The position numbers were made by a program, and so were the translations under genes. From Tuberibacillus sp. Marseille-P3662 (lineage in GTDB: Bacteria; Bacillota; Bacilli; Bacillales; Sporolactobacillaceae), in assembly GCF_900178005.1 (NCBI RefSeq), contig NZ_FXBS01000003.1, positions 324,166 through 388,165 on the forward strand: 64,000 bases of DNA, written 5' to 3'. Below the pieces are notes generated by a model. The model was not told the DNA's origin, did not search any database, and saw only the letters and a list, made by a program, of their open reading frames with translations. Of this stretch, positions 29,787 to 40,362 are shown piece by piece. Position 1 is the first letter of the stretch. Each line of letters starts with the position of its first letter.

Positions 29787-30410
29787 ATGTCCATGCGGGA
29801 GACATTTCTTTACGTATTTGGCTTAATGATTTTAACCCTAGGCATTGCCTTAACGATTTTATCGAAATTGGGGACGTCACCATTTGATGCCCTTTTGGTC
29901 GGCTTGTACCGAACGATTGGTTTAACAATAGGGTCGTGGGAAATCATTGTTGGCTTGGCTATGGTCCTGTTGAACGCGGCTGCTCAAAAGCGGATGCCTG
30001 AATTCTTAGCTTTACTGACATCACTGGTGACGGGAATGGGTATTGATGGTTGGATGTTCTTATTGAACGATTGGGTAGCACCCGGCATATTCATCAGTCA
30101 AACCATTTGTTTAGCACTGGGTTTAATTTTGATGGGACTTGGGATTGCGATCTATTTACAGGCCGATTATGCTCCGAACCCGTTTGATCGGACGATGTTG
30201 GTGGTCTCGGATTTAACAGGATTTAATATTATGTACTCCCGAGCGATTATAAGTGTCGTCCTACTGTTTCTTGCATTTGTTTTTGATGGTTCAATCGGAA
30301 TTGGAACGTTATTGAATGCGTTCTTGAGTGGTGTGATCATTAATTTTTTTATGTCAGTTATTGAAAAAATGAAGCGTGATCGGCGTCCAGTGACAAAGGA
30401 GTTGAGTTGA
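29787..30410 (+). CDS. YczE/YyaS-like integral membrane protein
   Basis: 207 residues with five to six membrane helices. The pattern GLMILTLGIALTILSKLGTS, PFDALLVGLYRTIGLTIGSW, EIIVGLAMVLLNAA and APNPFDRTMLVVSDLTGFN is characteristic of the YczE/YitT-like family, in which PFD motifs after the first and fourth helices recur. Function unknown. ATG 29787 (or 29793) follows GATGGGGGAAGC. It lies between khtU and tRNA-Thr; no operon link is evident. Confidence 0.85.
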   Translation: MSMRETFLYVFGLMILTLGIALTILSKLGTSPFDALLVGLYRTIGLTIGSWEIIVGLAMVLLNAAAQKRMPEFLALLTSLVTGMGIDGWMFLLNDWVAPGIFISQTICLALGLILMGLGIAIYLQADYAPNPFDRTMLVVSDLTGFNIMYSRAIISVVLLFLAFVFDGSIGIGTLLNAFLSGVIINFFMSVIEKMKRDRRPVTKELS

Positions 30411-30500
30411 ACGATCCATAATTTTCATAGTTTGATTCTGTACAATTAAGTTTCATTATTGTATAATATGAATGTCGCTTTTCGGAGCCATAATAAGTAA

Positions 30501-30573
30501 GCTAGTGTAGCTCAGCCGGTAGAGCAGTTGCCTCGTAAGCATCAGGTCGCAGGTTCAAGTCCTGTCACTAGCA
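30501..30573 (+). tRNA. tRNA-Thr (CGT anticodon)
   Basis: Cloverleaf: acceptor GCTAGTG/CACTAGC, D-stem GCTC/GAGC, anticodon loop CTCGTAA, T-arm GCAGG-TTCAAGT-CCTGT, discriminator A. CCA is not encoded. The anticodon stem has one T-T mismatch (position 28-42). A terminator follows. Confidence 0.93.
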
Positions 30574-30586
30574 CTCTAACATAAGG

Positions 30587-30628
30587 AGGTGTCCTGAAGT
30601 ATTAATCATGCTTCGGGACATCTTTTTT
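30587..30628 (+). terminator. Terminator of the tRNA gene
   Basis: Twelve-pair stem (30588-30599 with 30611-30622), then T(6). Confidence 0.88.
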
Positions 30629-30744
30629 AATTGTTGTCCTGTATCCTAAATACTACCGTTTCATCAGTTGTAAATCGGAGAAAAAAGGGTACAATGATGG
30701 TTTAGGGTCTAATGTTTCCCGTATAATGGGAAGGGGGATTGAAA

Positions 30745-31308
30745 ATGTCCGATATTCAGCAAATGATCTTACCGGCAGTTAGGAATTTTAAAGGATTTGA
30801 AAAATTACTGGAGTCATCTTTTGATCATATTGTTCTACTTGATACACATGTGGCTCATCTACAAAGCATGGTAAGTTATGCCAAACGCAATCATAAAAAA
30901 GTGTTTCTGCACGCTGATCTTGTCCATGGACTTAGAAGTGACGAGTATGCCGCCGAATTTCTCTGTCAAACAGTCAAACCCGATGGGATCATTTCAACAC
31001 GCTCCCATGTGTTAATGACAGCGAAGAAGAAAGGGATTACAGCGATCCAGCGTTTATTTTTGCTCGATTCGATGGCTTTAGAGACAAGTTATCGTTTGAT
31101 TGAAAAAATTGAACCTGATTATCTGGAGGTGCTTCCAGGCCTTGCTTCCAAAATGATTGCTGAAATCACTCAAAAAACGGGTATACCGATTATTGCCAGT
31201 GGTCTAATTAGGGACGAAGCAGAGCTTAAACAAGCTTTTGATAGCGGGGCTGTGGCGATTTCTACGTCAACGTCAAAGCTTTGGCATTTTACAATTGACG
31301 AAAATTAA
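30745..31308 (+). CDS. glpP: Glycerol-3-phosphate-responsive antiterminator GlpP
   Basis: 187 residues from ATG 30745, seven bases after AAGGGGG; the in-frame TTG at 30739 is too close. Matches GlpP throughout: HIVLLDTHVAHLQSMVSYAK, KVFLHADLVHGLRSDEYAAE, PDGIISTRSHVLMTAKKKGI, AIQRLFLLDSMALE, PDYLEVLPGLASK and PIIASGLIRDEAEL. In the presence of glycerol-3-phosphate it binds the leader mRNAs of glpF and glpD and prevents termination. It lies directly before its targets. Confidence 0.95.
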   Translation: MSDIQQMILPAVRNFKGFEKLLESSFDHIVLLDTHVAHLQSMVSYAKRNHKKVFLHADLVHGLRSDEYAAEFLCQTVKPDGIISTRSHVLMTAKKKGITAIQRLFLLDSMALETSYRLIEKIEPDYLEVLPGLASKMIAEITQKTGIPIIASGLIRDEAELKQAFDSGAVAISTSTSKLWHFTIDEN

Positions 31309-31331
31309 GTCATAACTTTTTTATCAACCTG

Positions 31332-31447
31332 TTGACAGCGGTTTCATCTAGCTATATAATGTAATTAAGTTAATAAAGCGTGAACTTGAGTATTGAGACG
31401 CACGATTGTTCCATAGGGATATATCTATGGTATTCGTGGGTCTTTTT
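31332..31447 (+). promoter_or_regulatory. glpF promoter and GlpP-controlled leader terminator
   Basis: TTGACA (31332-31337), 17 bases, TATAAT (31355-31360). Three bases later comes AATTAAGTTAATAA (31363-31376), which is repeated exactly and at the same spacing before glpD. The leader ends in a long stem (about 31395-31441, GAGAC...GTCT) followed by T(6). Confidence 0.85.
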
Positions 31448-31487
31448 TAGTTGTTTTTAAAAATCTTTTATAATGAAGGTGAAACCT

Positions 31488-32306
31488 ATGTCGGAGTTTC
31501 TTGGCGAAATTGTAGGGACGATGATTTTGATTGTCTTTGGCGGTGGTGTGGTTGCCGGTGTTAATCTGAAGAAGTCTAATGCTGAAGGGTCAGGTTGGAT
31601 CGTTATTACGTTTGGTTGGGGGTTTGCAGTGGCCTTCGCTGTCTATGCTGTGGGTCGAATTACAGGAGCTCACGTTAATCCAGCAGTGACTGTAGGTTTG
31701 GCAGCTGCCGGTGCTTTTCCTTGGGCCAAAGTACCAGCCTATATTATTGGTCAAATGATTGGTGCGCTTATTGGCGCCTGTATTGTTTATTTGGCCTATT
31801 TGCCGCATTGGCGAGAAACAAAGGATCCTGGTGCTAAGCTGGCTGTATTTTCAACAGCACCGGCGATTTCTCAGCCTTTTGCTAACCTCTTAAATGAGAT
31901 GATTGGCACATTCATTCTTGTATTTGGGTTGCAATTTATTGGCGCTAATGAATTTACTGAAGGCCTGAATCCTCTAATTGTAGGTTTCTTAATCGTGGCC
32001 ATCGGCATGTCTTTAGGCGGACCAACAGGATATGCAATTAATCCGGCCCGTGACCTTGGACCGCGAATTGCCCATGCTCTTCTGCCGATTCCAGGGAAAG
32101 GAACATCGCATTGGACCTATGCTTGGATCCCGGTTGTTGGACCGATTATTGGGGGGGCGTTTGGCGCACTTTTGTATAATGTTCTATTTCAAGACAAAAT
32201 TTCTGTAGGTTTCTGGATTGTATCAGCAATCGTTCTCATAGTAATTATAGGGGCTATCATTGGTGATAGAAAAAAGGAAGTCGTTAATACTTCCATGTCA
32301 GCTTAA
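31488..32306 (+). CDS. glpF: Glycerol uptake facilitator (aquaglyceroporin)
   Basis: 272 residues. ATG 31488 is correct since AAGGTG precedes it by 6 bases; the ATG 31473 has no binding site. Six membrane helices with both NPA boxes of the family: GAHVNPAVTVGLAAA and the second as GYAINPARDLGPRIAHALLP, the D after NPAR marking a glycerol channel rather than a water channel. It admits glycerol for phosphorylation by GlpK, whose gene begins 37 bases on. Confidence 0.95.
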   Translation: MSEFLGEIVGTMILIVFGGGVVAGVNLKKSNAEGSGWIVITFGWGFAVAFAVYAVGRITGAHVNPAVTVGLAAAGAFPWAKVPAYIIGQMIGALIGACIVYLAYLPHWRETKDPGAKLAVFSTAPAISQPFANLLNEMIGTFILVFGLQFIGANEFTEGLNPLIVGFLIVAIGMSLGGPTGYAINPARDLGPRIAHALLPIPGKGTSHWTYAWIPVVGPIIGGAFGALLYNVLFQDKISVGFWIVSAIVLIVIIGAIIGDRKKEVVNTSMSA

Positions 32307-33836
<1,530 letters not shown>

Positions 33837-33849
33837 TATGCAGTTGGCA

Positions 33850-33973
33850 TTTACAATTGAAGCTAATTGTTATATAATAAAATTAAGTTAATAATTTCGG
33901 ATGAGTTTATGAGAGGCTGCTTAGCCTATGTAGTTGACGGGTAACTATATAGGTTGAAGTGGCCTCTTTTTTA
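33850..33973 (+). promoter_or_regulatory. glpD promoter and GlpP-controlled leader terminator
   Basis: TTTACA (33850-33855), 17 bases, TATAAT (33873-33878), then AATTAAGTTAATAA at 33881-33894, 3 bases past the -10 as in the glpF leader. A large imperfect stem GAGAGGC...GCCTCT (33911-33967) ends in T(6). Confidence 0.85.
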
Positions 33974-34029
33974 TTTTTCTCATCTCCTAAGTACGATTAA
34001 ATGAATAACATGACATAGAGGTGTTCGAA

Positions 34030-35706
34030 ATGACTTTCTCAACATTAAACCGCTCGGAACAGCTACAAGCCATGGCTGATGATACCCTTGATCTACTAAT
34101 CATTGGCGGCGGAATTACTGGTACAGGTATTGCTTTGGACGCAAGTGTTCGTGGCCTTAATACTGGTCTTGTGGAAATGCAGGACTTTGCAGCGGGAACG
34201 TCAAGCCGCTCAACTAAATTGGTTCATGGTGGTCTCCGCTATCTTGCTCAATATGAAGTGAAGTTGGTCGCTGAAGTCGGGAGAGAGCGGGCAATTGTTT
34301 ATGAAAATGCCCCGCATGTGACAACGCCGCTTTGGATGTTGTTACCGATTTATCGTGACGGTTCTTTCAGCAAATTCATGACGTCAATCGGTATTTGGAT
34401 GTACGATTTTCTTGCCAAGGTTAAAAAAAGTGAGCGCCGACAAATGTTAGATCGCGAGACGACCCTTAATAAAGCACCGATGCTGCGGAAGGACGGGTTA
34501 AAGGGAGGCGGCTATTACGTTGAATACCGGACTGATGATGCTCGTCTGACGCTGGAAACAATGAAAGCTGCCGCACATCGCGGGGTCAAAGCGTCGAACT
34601 ATGCCAAAGTTGAAGAACTATTATATGATGACGCGAAGCAGTTACAAGGGGTTCGTGTGGTTGATCAATTGACCGGTGAAAATTACAATATCTATGCGAA
34701 GAAAATAGTTAACGCGGCAGGGCCGTGGGTTGATACTTTACGTGAACAAGATGGTTCCAAGCAAGGGAAATTCTTGCAGTTAACGAAAGGGATTCATATT
34801 GTTATTGATGAAGCCGCTTTTCCGCTTAAGCAAGCCGTCTATTTTGATACGACAAACGGCGATGGTCGTATGATTTTTGCGATTCCAAGGGAAGGTAAAG
34901 TTTATGTTGGAACAACAGATACCACCTATAAAAAAGAAGACTTCTCGAATCCAAAAATGACAGAAGCTGATCGTGATTATCTTCTCGAGGCGATTAACGG
35001 CCGGTTTTCCGATGTCCATATTCGTCCAGAAGATGTTGAATCAAGTTGGGCCGGGGTTCGACCATTAATTTATGAAGAAGGAAAATCAGCGGATGAAATT
35101 TCACGTAAAGATGAGATTTTCGTTTCCGATTCTGGTTTAATTACGATTGCCGGAGGTAAATTGACGGGCTATAGAAAAATGGCGGAACGGGTGCTGGACC
35201 TCGTCGGCGAGCAATTGAAAGACGAGGGCCACATGCTCATTGACCAATGTCAGACCGCTCATATCAAATTATCGGGTGGTGATGTTGGTGGTGGCGACGG
35301 TTTTTCCGATTTTATTCATCGACGAGTTAAGGACGGCAAAAGAATGGGCTTAGAGGAGACAACTGCACGGCAACTTGTCGAACGTTATGGTTCGAATGTC
35401 GGAACGATCTATGATACCATTCACAATATTTCAGATGAGGATGCCGAGCAGTATGGTCTGCCAAAAACCATTATGGCTATGGTTCGTTACGGTATTGAGG
35501 AAGAAATGACGGCGACATTGCTCGACTTTTTCCTTCGTCGTTCGGGGGCATTGCTGTTCCATATTGATTGGGTTCGACAATGGAAGGCACCTGTGACCCG
35601 GTATATGGCCGATCTTCTAGGTTGGAGTGAGACTGACGTCCAGCGTTTCACTAAGGAACTGGAAGATATGCTGCACCAAGCGTCAACGCCGATGAAGGAT
35701 GAATAG
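34030..35706 (+). CDS. glpD: Aerobic glycerol-3-phosphate dehydrogenase
   Basis: 558 residues from ATG 34030, six bases after GAGGTG. FAD-binding LDLLIIGGGITGTGIALDAS at about 20-39, then the conserved AAGTSSRSTKLVHGGLRYLA, AAGPWVDTLREQDG, TKGIHIVIDEAAFPLKQAVY and SSWAGVRPLIYEEGKS. A C-terminal DAO_C helical domain closes it. Membrane-associated enzyme passing electrons from glycerol-3-phosphate to the quinone pool. Its own GlpP leader precedes it. Confidence 0.96.
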   Translation: MTFSTLNRSEQLQAMADDTLDLLIIGGGITGTGIALDASVRGLNTGLVEMQDFAAGTSSRSTKLVHGGLRYLAQYEVKLVAEVGRERAIVYENAPHVTTPLWMLLPIYRDGSFSKFMTSIGIWMYDFLAKVKKSERRQMLDRETTLNKAPMLRKDGLKGGGYYVEYRTDDARLTLETMKAAAHRGVKASNYAKVEELLYDDAKQLQGVRVVDQLTGENYNIYAKKIVNAAGPWVDTLREQDGSKQGKFLQLTKGIHIVIDEAAFPLKQAVYFDTTNGDGRMIFAIPREGKVYVGTTDTTYKKEDFSNPKMTEADRDYLLEAINGRFSDVHIRPEDVESSWAGVRPLIYEEGKSADEISRKDEIFVSDSGLITIAGGKLTGYRKMAERVLDLVGEQLKDEGHMLIDQCQTAHIKLSGGDVGGGDGFSDFIHRRVKDGKRMGLEETTARQLVERYGSNVGTIYDTIHNISDEDAEQYGLPKTIMAMVRYGIEEEMTATLLDFFLRRSGALLFHIDWVRQWKAPVTRYMADLLGWSETDVQRFTKELEDMLHQASTPMKDE

Positions 35707-35734
35707 GAGAGGGCATGCAACGTTAATAAAATAA

Positions 35735-35773
35735 TAAAAAAAGCAGAGACCCAAGCGGTCTCTGCTTTTTTTG
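35735..35773. terminator. Bidirectional terminator between glpD and ndh
   Basis: AAAAAAAGCAGAGACC pairs with GGTCTCTGCTTTTTTT over CAAGC; serves both convergent genes. Confidence 0.93.
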
Positions 35774-35787
35774 ACGTCAAGTCAATT

Positions 35788-36966
35788 TTAGTAAGCCAAG
35801 GAAAATAGGCCTTTAATATGGGATAAGTAGCGAACGTTACTGGCTTGTTTCATCATAGATGCAGGCATACCTTTTAATTGGGTATTGTTGGCACCCACTG
35901 TCGCGATACCATCCTTGCGGCCAAGACTAGCCAGCGTCCCTGACATAACAGGATCGAAAGTATCGAAGGCCTTATCTTTTAAGTAAGCATAGAGATTGTA
36001 GCCAATGAGTTCACCCATTTGCCAAGAAATTTGGGCTGTTGGTGGATATGGCTTGCCATCTTCCTTCATAACAACGGCGCTGTCACCAGCTACAAAGATG
36101 TTGTCATGGGAATTGGATTGCAAGTAATCATTCACAACGGCGCGGCCGCGGTTAACTTCAATGCCGGAATCAGCAACTACCGGGTTGCCTTGGACACCGC
36201 CTGTCCAAACTAATGTTTTCGCATTGATGGTTTGACCATCTTTTAGTTCGACAGCGTCGCCTTCAACCTTTGTTACAGGAAGACCGGTCAAAAATTGGAC
36301 ACCGCGGGCTTCTAAGCTGGAAGTTGCACGTTCAATTAATTCTTCTGAGAATCCAGGAAGAATGGATGGGGCCGCTTCGACACACATGAGTGAGATGTCA
36401 TTAGGGTCGACACCATATTTTTTCGTTAGCTCTGGCATAAGATCAGCAAATTCACCGACAAGTTCAACACCGGTTAGACCACCGCCGCCGACAATGAAAG
36501 TGGCATCGGCTTTATTCTTCGTTTGCGCATATTCGCGAATGCGATTTTCGACGTGTTTACGGATACGATTGGCATCGTCTACAGATTTTAGAAGGAAACT
36601 GTTCTCTTCCAATCCTGGTATGCCGAAGAAGGCCGTATGACTGCCGAGGGCCACAACAAGAGCATCATAATTTAATGTGCCGCCATTTGAAAGCGCCACT
36701 TCTTGTTTGTCTGGTGAGACTTCTTTGACGTTGGCCACTTTAAGCTCCACATTTTTGCCTTTGAGCAGCTTTTCTAATGGTAGAGCAACGGCTTTTTCAT
36801 CGACGTTGCCCGCGGCCAGACGATGAAGTTCTGTTATGATTTGATGCGTTGGATAGCGGTTAACGACTGTGACATAAGCGTCGTCTGCACTTAAATGTTC
36901 ACGTACGGTTAAAGCAGACAACAATCCGCCATAGCCGCCGCCTAATATGACAATATGTTTAGACAT
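35788..36966 (-). CDS. Type II NADH dehydrogenase (Ndh)
   Basis: 392 residues, start at ATG 36966 behind GGAGGATGATT. Two dinucleotide sites: HIVILGGGYGGLLSALTVRE (FAD) and ATFIVGGGGLTGVELVGEFA (NADH), with LVWTGGVQGNPV and NIFVAGDSAVV as in YumB/YutJ-type enzymes. No C-terminal membrane helix is obvious; the end VRYLSHIKGLFSLAY is the usual amphipathic anchor. Transfers electrons from NADH to quinone without proton pumping. DUF1641 gene precedes it by 35 bases, a common pairing in Bacillales. Confidence 0.92.
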   Translation of the reverse strand: MSKHIVILGGGYGGLLSALTVREHLSADDAYVTVVNRYPTHQIITELHRLAAGNVDEKAVALPLEKLLKGKNVELKVANVKEVSPDKQEVALSNGGTLNYDALVVALGSHTAFFGIPGLEENSFLLKSVDDANRIRKHVENRIREYAQTKNKADATFIVGGGGLTGVELVGEFADLMPELTKKYGVDPNDISLMCVEAAPSILPGFSEELIERATSSLEARGVQFLTGLPVTKVEGDAVELKDGQTINAKTLVWTGGVQGNPVVADSGIEVNRGRAVVNDYLQSNSHDNIFVAGDSAVVMKEDGKPYPPTAQISWQMGELIGYNLYAYLKDKAFDTFDPVMSGTLASLGRKDGIATVGANNTQLKGMPASMMKQASNVRYLSHIKGLFSLAY

Positions 36967-37007
36967 AATCATCCTCCGTTCTTCATTTGTTCGTGATCAT
37001 GATAATA

Positions 37008-37457
37008 TTACTGTTGTTTCCGCTCTTGTTCGTCCATAATGGTGAGGTAAGCTTGCGCAAAGCGGAATAGCTTTTGGGCTTGTGGATCTTTGAGCAATCT
37101 TAATAGACCAAAAAGTCCAATGGTTTCTTCGCTGTCCTCAGCACGTTCTTTTGCTTCAATAGCATTGGCAGCAACCTCTTTTGCTTTGCCTTGCAAAGGA
37201 TCAAGAACTTCTTGAAAACCTCCTTTGAAGTCTTCCTTAAGGACATCATCCGTTGCTAAGGATTGAACCGTGTCGTAGGACTTTGTTAGCACAGTCACCA
37301 ATTCTGTTAACTTCGGAAGATTCTCGATGAGAACCGTCAATGACTGTTGAACTTCAGGGTTCAACAGTTGATCAAGCACATCACGTTGGACTTGACTTGA
37401 AGTCTGTTGTGCGGCAGCTTGATTTTCAGAAGGCTGTTGATTCGATGTTTCTGACAT
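37008..37457 (-). CDS. DUF1641 protein
   Basis: 149 residues. Front 25 residues are a Gln/Ser-rich tail, then the DUF1641 core LDQLLNPEVQQSLTVLIENL, ELVTVLTKSYDTVQSLATDD and TIGLFGLLRLLKDPQAQKLF. Helical, soluble. Members are found next to NADH dehydrogenase or formate dehydrogenase genes, as here; a helper role for electron transfer is likely but unproven. ATG 37457 follows AAAGGAGACATCGGCT. Confidence 0.85.
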   Translation of the reverse strand: MSETSNQQPSENQAAAQQTSSQVQRDVLDQLLNPEVQQSLTVLIENLPKLTELVTVLTKSYDTVQSLATDDVLKEDFKGGFQEVLDPLQGKAKEVAANAIEAKERAEDSEETIGLFGLLRLLKDPQAQKLFRFAQAYLTIMDEQERKQQ

Positions 37458-37934
37458 AGCCGATGTCTCCTTTGCTATAAAATGATACCGCTACGAATAT
37501 ATAGTTATTAAGATGATTCCAATAACTGCAGCGGTTTTTGACAAACACCTTGTGCTGTTAGTGATTCACTTCCTTGTGTAATAGTGCACAAGTGAAAATA
37601 AATAAAATCTATTCACTCTTATGCTTGAAATGAGAGAACAGATATCATTCGCTTTTATACTCATCGCCAACATCAAAAAGTGCTTGTTTGGACTAGTTAA
37701 GAAGCGCTAAGTTGACGTAAGCCTCCTTGAGCTTCTTATTTTATAATAACATTTTTATTAAAAAAAATACATATCCGAAATCGTTATTAAGAGTGATACG
37801 ACATCTATTGAATTTATAAGGGGTGGGTAAACATACGACAATAGTTGGTGATTGAGCAGAAAGATTTTATCACGTTCAAAATTTTCGTATGATTGATTTA
37901 ATCAGTTATTGATGTAAGGTGATGAAGTCATTCT
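37458..37934. other. 477-base intergenic region before the MFS pump
   Basis: AT-rich. I see an imperfect inverted repeat AAGAAGC/GCTTCTT around 37700-37737 with a large loop and a GGTGATGAAGT binding site before 37935. No coding or RNA gene recognised. Confidence 0.45.
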
Positions 37935-39290
37935 ATGTCCGAATTAATTAAAAGACCAAAGTCATGGGTTCTAGTCTTGACCATTGGCCTTGGTACGCTG
38001 CTTAATCCTTTGAACTCATCTATGATCGCTGTGGCGTTAACGCGGCTTCAAAGTGAATTCCAGTTGTCATTTGCTGATGCGTCTTGGTTAATTTCTGCCT
38101 TTTACTTAGCAAGTGCGGCTGCCCAGCCTGTTACAGGCAAACTCAGTGATATGTTCGGTCCGAAACGTTTATTTTTGGCAGGACTTGTTGTCGTTGCTCT
38201 GGCATCGCTTCTTGCGCCGTTTTCTCCCAGTTTTGGTTGGTTAATCGTGTTTCGCGTGCTCCAAGCTATTGGCAGTTCAACGTTATTTCCAAGTGGTATG
38301 TCTATGGTCAGAACAAGTATTACAGAGGGGCAAGGGAAAGCATTGGCAGCACTCGCGGTATTTTCATCAACGTCCGCTGCTTTCGGCCCTTCAATCGGTG
38401 GCTTTTTAATTGAATCATGGGATTGGCCAGCGATTTTTTTAGTTAACTTTCCGTTCATTATTGTCTCGTTTTTGATGGCTATTTTTGTTTTACCTAATAA
38501 GGGAATGGGAAAAATTGAACTCGGCCGCATTGATTTCGGCGGCATCGTTTTGTTTAGTGTCAGTATGATTAGCTTTATTCTGTTTCTATTTTCTTTAAAG
38601 ACAGATATTCGCTGGTGGACCTTATTTATTCTGATCATTGCCGGAAGCAGTTTCTATCTTTATGAAAAACGCCGGCATGAGCCTTTTATTGATTTGGATG
38701 CATTGAAGAAGAACGTGAATGTGACATTGATCTATGTTCAGTTCATGAGTATCAATCTTATTTTTTATTGTTACTTTTTTGGCTTACCTACCTTTTTGCA
38801 ACAGGTTCGAAATTATAGCAGTGGGAGAGCGGGGATCATCATGTTGGCGATGGCTGGTTGTGGCGTGATTGTGGCCCCGCTTGCTGGCCGGTGGATTGAT
38901 CTTCGCGGTTCCAAGCCGTCATTATTAGCAGGAGCGGTAACGATTTTAGTTGGAACGGGTTTGATCTTGACATTGAATCAAGCTTCACCGCTATGGTGGT
39001 TGATCATCATCATGGTTATTCTTGGAATTAGTAATGGTTTCAATAATATCTCAATGCAGACAGCACTCTATGAGCAAGTGAATGCTGAAGAAACGGGAAC
39101 GGCCTCAGGATTGTTCCAAACAAGTCGTTACTTGGGTTCAATTTTATCATCTACGTTGCTCGGACTGTTATTTAATACTCATTTAGATATTACCCACCTC
39201 CATTATGTGGCAATGGTTTGTCTGGCTGTGAGTGTGCTCGTTGTTTGTCTAGGCCTACGGCACCCAAGCCGACAATCTGCAAGAAATTAA
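37935..39290 (+). CDS. MFS drug-efflux-type transporter (DHA2-like)
   Basis: 451 residues with about 13-14 membrane helices. MFS motif A is present as GKLSDMFGPKRLFLAG and motif C as AFGPSIGGFLIES. The N-terminal PLNSSMIAVALTRLQSEF and SFADASWLISAFYLASAAAQ are typical of DHA2 multidrug transporters. Substrate unknown. ATG 37935 follows AAGGTGATGAAGTCATT. Single gene. Confidence 0.9.
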   Translation: MSELIKRPKSWVLVLTIGLGTLLNPLNSSMIAVALTRLQSEFQLSFADASWLISAFYLASAAAQPVTGKLSDMFGPKRLFLAGLVVVALASLLAPFSPSFGWLIVFRVLQAIGSSTLFPSGMSMVRTSITEGQGKALAALAVFSSTSAAFGPSIGGFLIESWDWPAIFLVNFPFIIVSFLMAIFVLPNKGMGKIELGRIDFGGIVLFSVSMISFILFLFSLKTDIRWWTLFILIIAGSSFYLYEKRRHEPFIDLDALKKNVNVTLIYVQFMSINLIFYCYFFGLPTFLQQVRNYSSGRAGIIMLAMAGCGVIVAPLAGRWIDLRGSKPSLLAGAVTILVGTGLILTLNQASPLWWLIIIMVILGISNGFNNISMQTALYEQVNAEETGTASGLFQTSRYLGSILSSTLLGLLFNTHLDITHLHYVAMVCLAVSVLVVCLGLRHPSRQSARN

Positions 39291-39400
39291 ATGCCTTTGT
39301 GGTCCGACTTAAGACTGAATGCTGATACATCTACAGAGCGTTTTATTTATTTTCATTTTCATTTATTCTAAGTGAAAAGGATAGTTTAGGGGCGAATAAA

Positions 39401-40141
39401 ATGGAACGAGAAAAATTAAGGGACCTAGACATTTCCGGTAGTGGGAGTGTTGCCGGTGGTCTTTATGACTCGGTTGACATCAGCGGGTCGGGAAAAGTTA
39501 CGGGGGATATTGAATGTAGAACATTTGATGCTTCGGGTTCGAGTCATGTGAAAGGGGATATCCATACTCATTCTTTTGATTTGAGTGGGTCATCGCATGT
39601 TCATGGTGATGTGACGGCGGTCACGATTGATAGCAGTGGCAGTAGCCATATTTCAGGTCATGTTATTACTGACCAGCTCGAAAGTAGTGGAGCGATGCGC
39701 GTGGGTAAGGATCTCACGGGAAAAACACTTGATATCAGTGGGTTCGTCACAATTGGCGGGGACTGTACGGCAGATCTCTTCAATGCCCAAGGTGCCTTCA
39801 CCGTGGGTGGTGTGCTTAATGCTAATACCATTGATGTTCGTCTGGACCATGATGCTAAAGCGGATAAAATACTAGGAGAATCGATTCAAATTCGTAAGCG
39901 ACAACGCTGGTCATTTATTAGTAAACTATTAGATCTGTTTCTAACAGAACGTGCCTTAAAAGCTGATTTGATTGAAGGACATTATATCATTCTAGAGAAC
40001 ACCGTTGCCAAAATTGTGCGCGGCGACAATGTTTATATTGGCCGTGGGTGTGATATTGATGTTGTGGAATATAGCACAGATTGCCATGTTAATGATGATG
40101 CTGATGTGGCAACGCAGCGGAAAATAGATTGCAGTGGATAA
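39401..40141 (+). CDS. Polymer-forming cytoskeletal (bactofilin-like) protein
   Basis: 246 residues of repeated short strands with the pattern (V/I)xGD or SGSSxVxGD: DISGSGSVAGGLYDSVDISG, FDASGSSHVKGDIHTHSF, IDSSGSSHISGHVITDQL. It folds as a right-handed beta-helix. Two such blocks are separated by a basic helix RKRQRWSFISKLLDLF near residues 165-180. Matches the YhbD/YhbE-like group; probably forms filaments on the membrane. ATG 39401 is behind TTTAGGGGCGAATAAA. Confidence 0.88.
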   Translation: MEREKLRDLDISGSGSVAGGLYDSVDISGSGKVTGDIECRTFDASGSSHVKGDIHTHSFDLSGSSHVHGDVTAVTIDSSGSSHISGHVITDQLESSGAMRVGKDLTGKTLDISGFVTIGGDCTADLFNAQGAFTVGGVLNANTIDVRLDHDAKADKILGESIQIRKRQRWSFISKLLDLFLTERALKADLIEGHYIILENTVAKIVRGDNVYIGRGCDIDVVEYSTDCHVNDDADVATQRKIDCSG

Positions 40142-40195
40142 AAATCTTGAATGTTAACGTTTACCATGTTATAAAAAAGATAACTGAATAAACGC

Positions 40196-40283
40196 ATCAC
40201 TAGGGGAGCAGTTTTGCTGAGAGTGAACGGTTTACCGTTCTGACCCTTCGAACCTGTTAGTTAATGCTAGCGGAGGGATGTGA
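40196..40283 (+). promoter_or_regulatory. TPP riboswitch (THI element)
   Basis: Conserved boxes in order: CACTAGGGGAGC, GCTGAGAGTGAAC, CTGACCCTTCGAACCTGTTA, GTTAATGCTAGCGGAGGGA. This is the standard thiamine pyrophosphate aptamer. Confidence 0.96.
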
Positions 40284-40318
40284 TGAAGACAGGTATGTCC
40301 GAGTTCCTGTCTCTGTGG

Positions 40319-40361
40319 TCTCCTATGGGTGCGTTGTCTAACTCAACATAGGAGGTTTTTT
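40319..40361 (+). terminator. Expression platform of the TPP riboswitch
   Basis: CTCCTATG (40320-40327) pairs with CATAGGAG (40347-40354), followed by GTTTTTTT. The right arm is also the ribosome binding site AGGAGG of thiT, so the hairpin can stop transcription and hide the binding site. Confidence 0.85.
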
Positions 40362-40362
40362 T

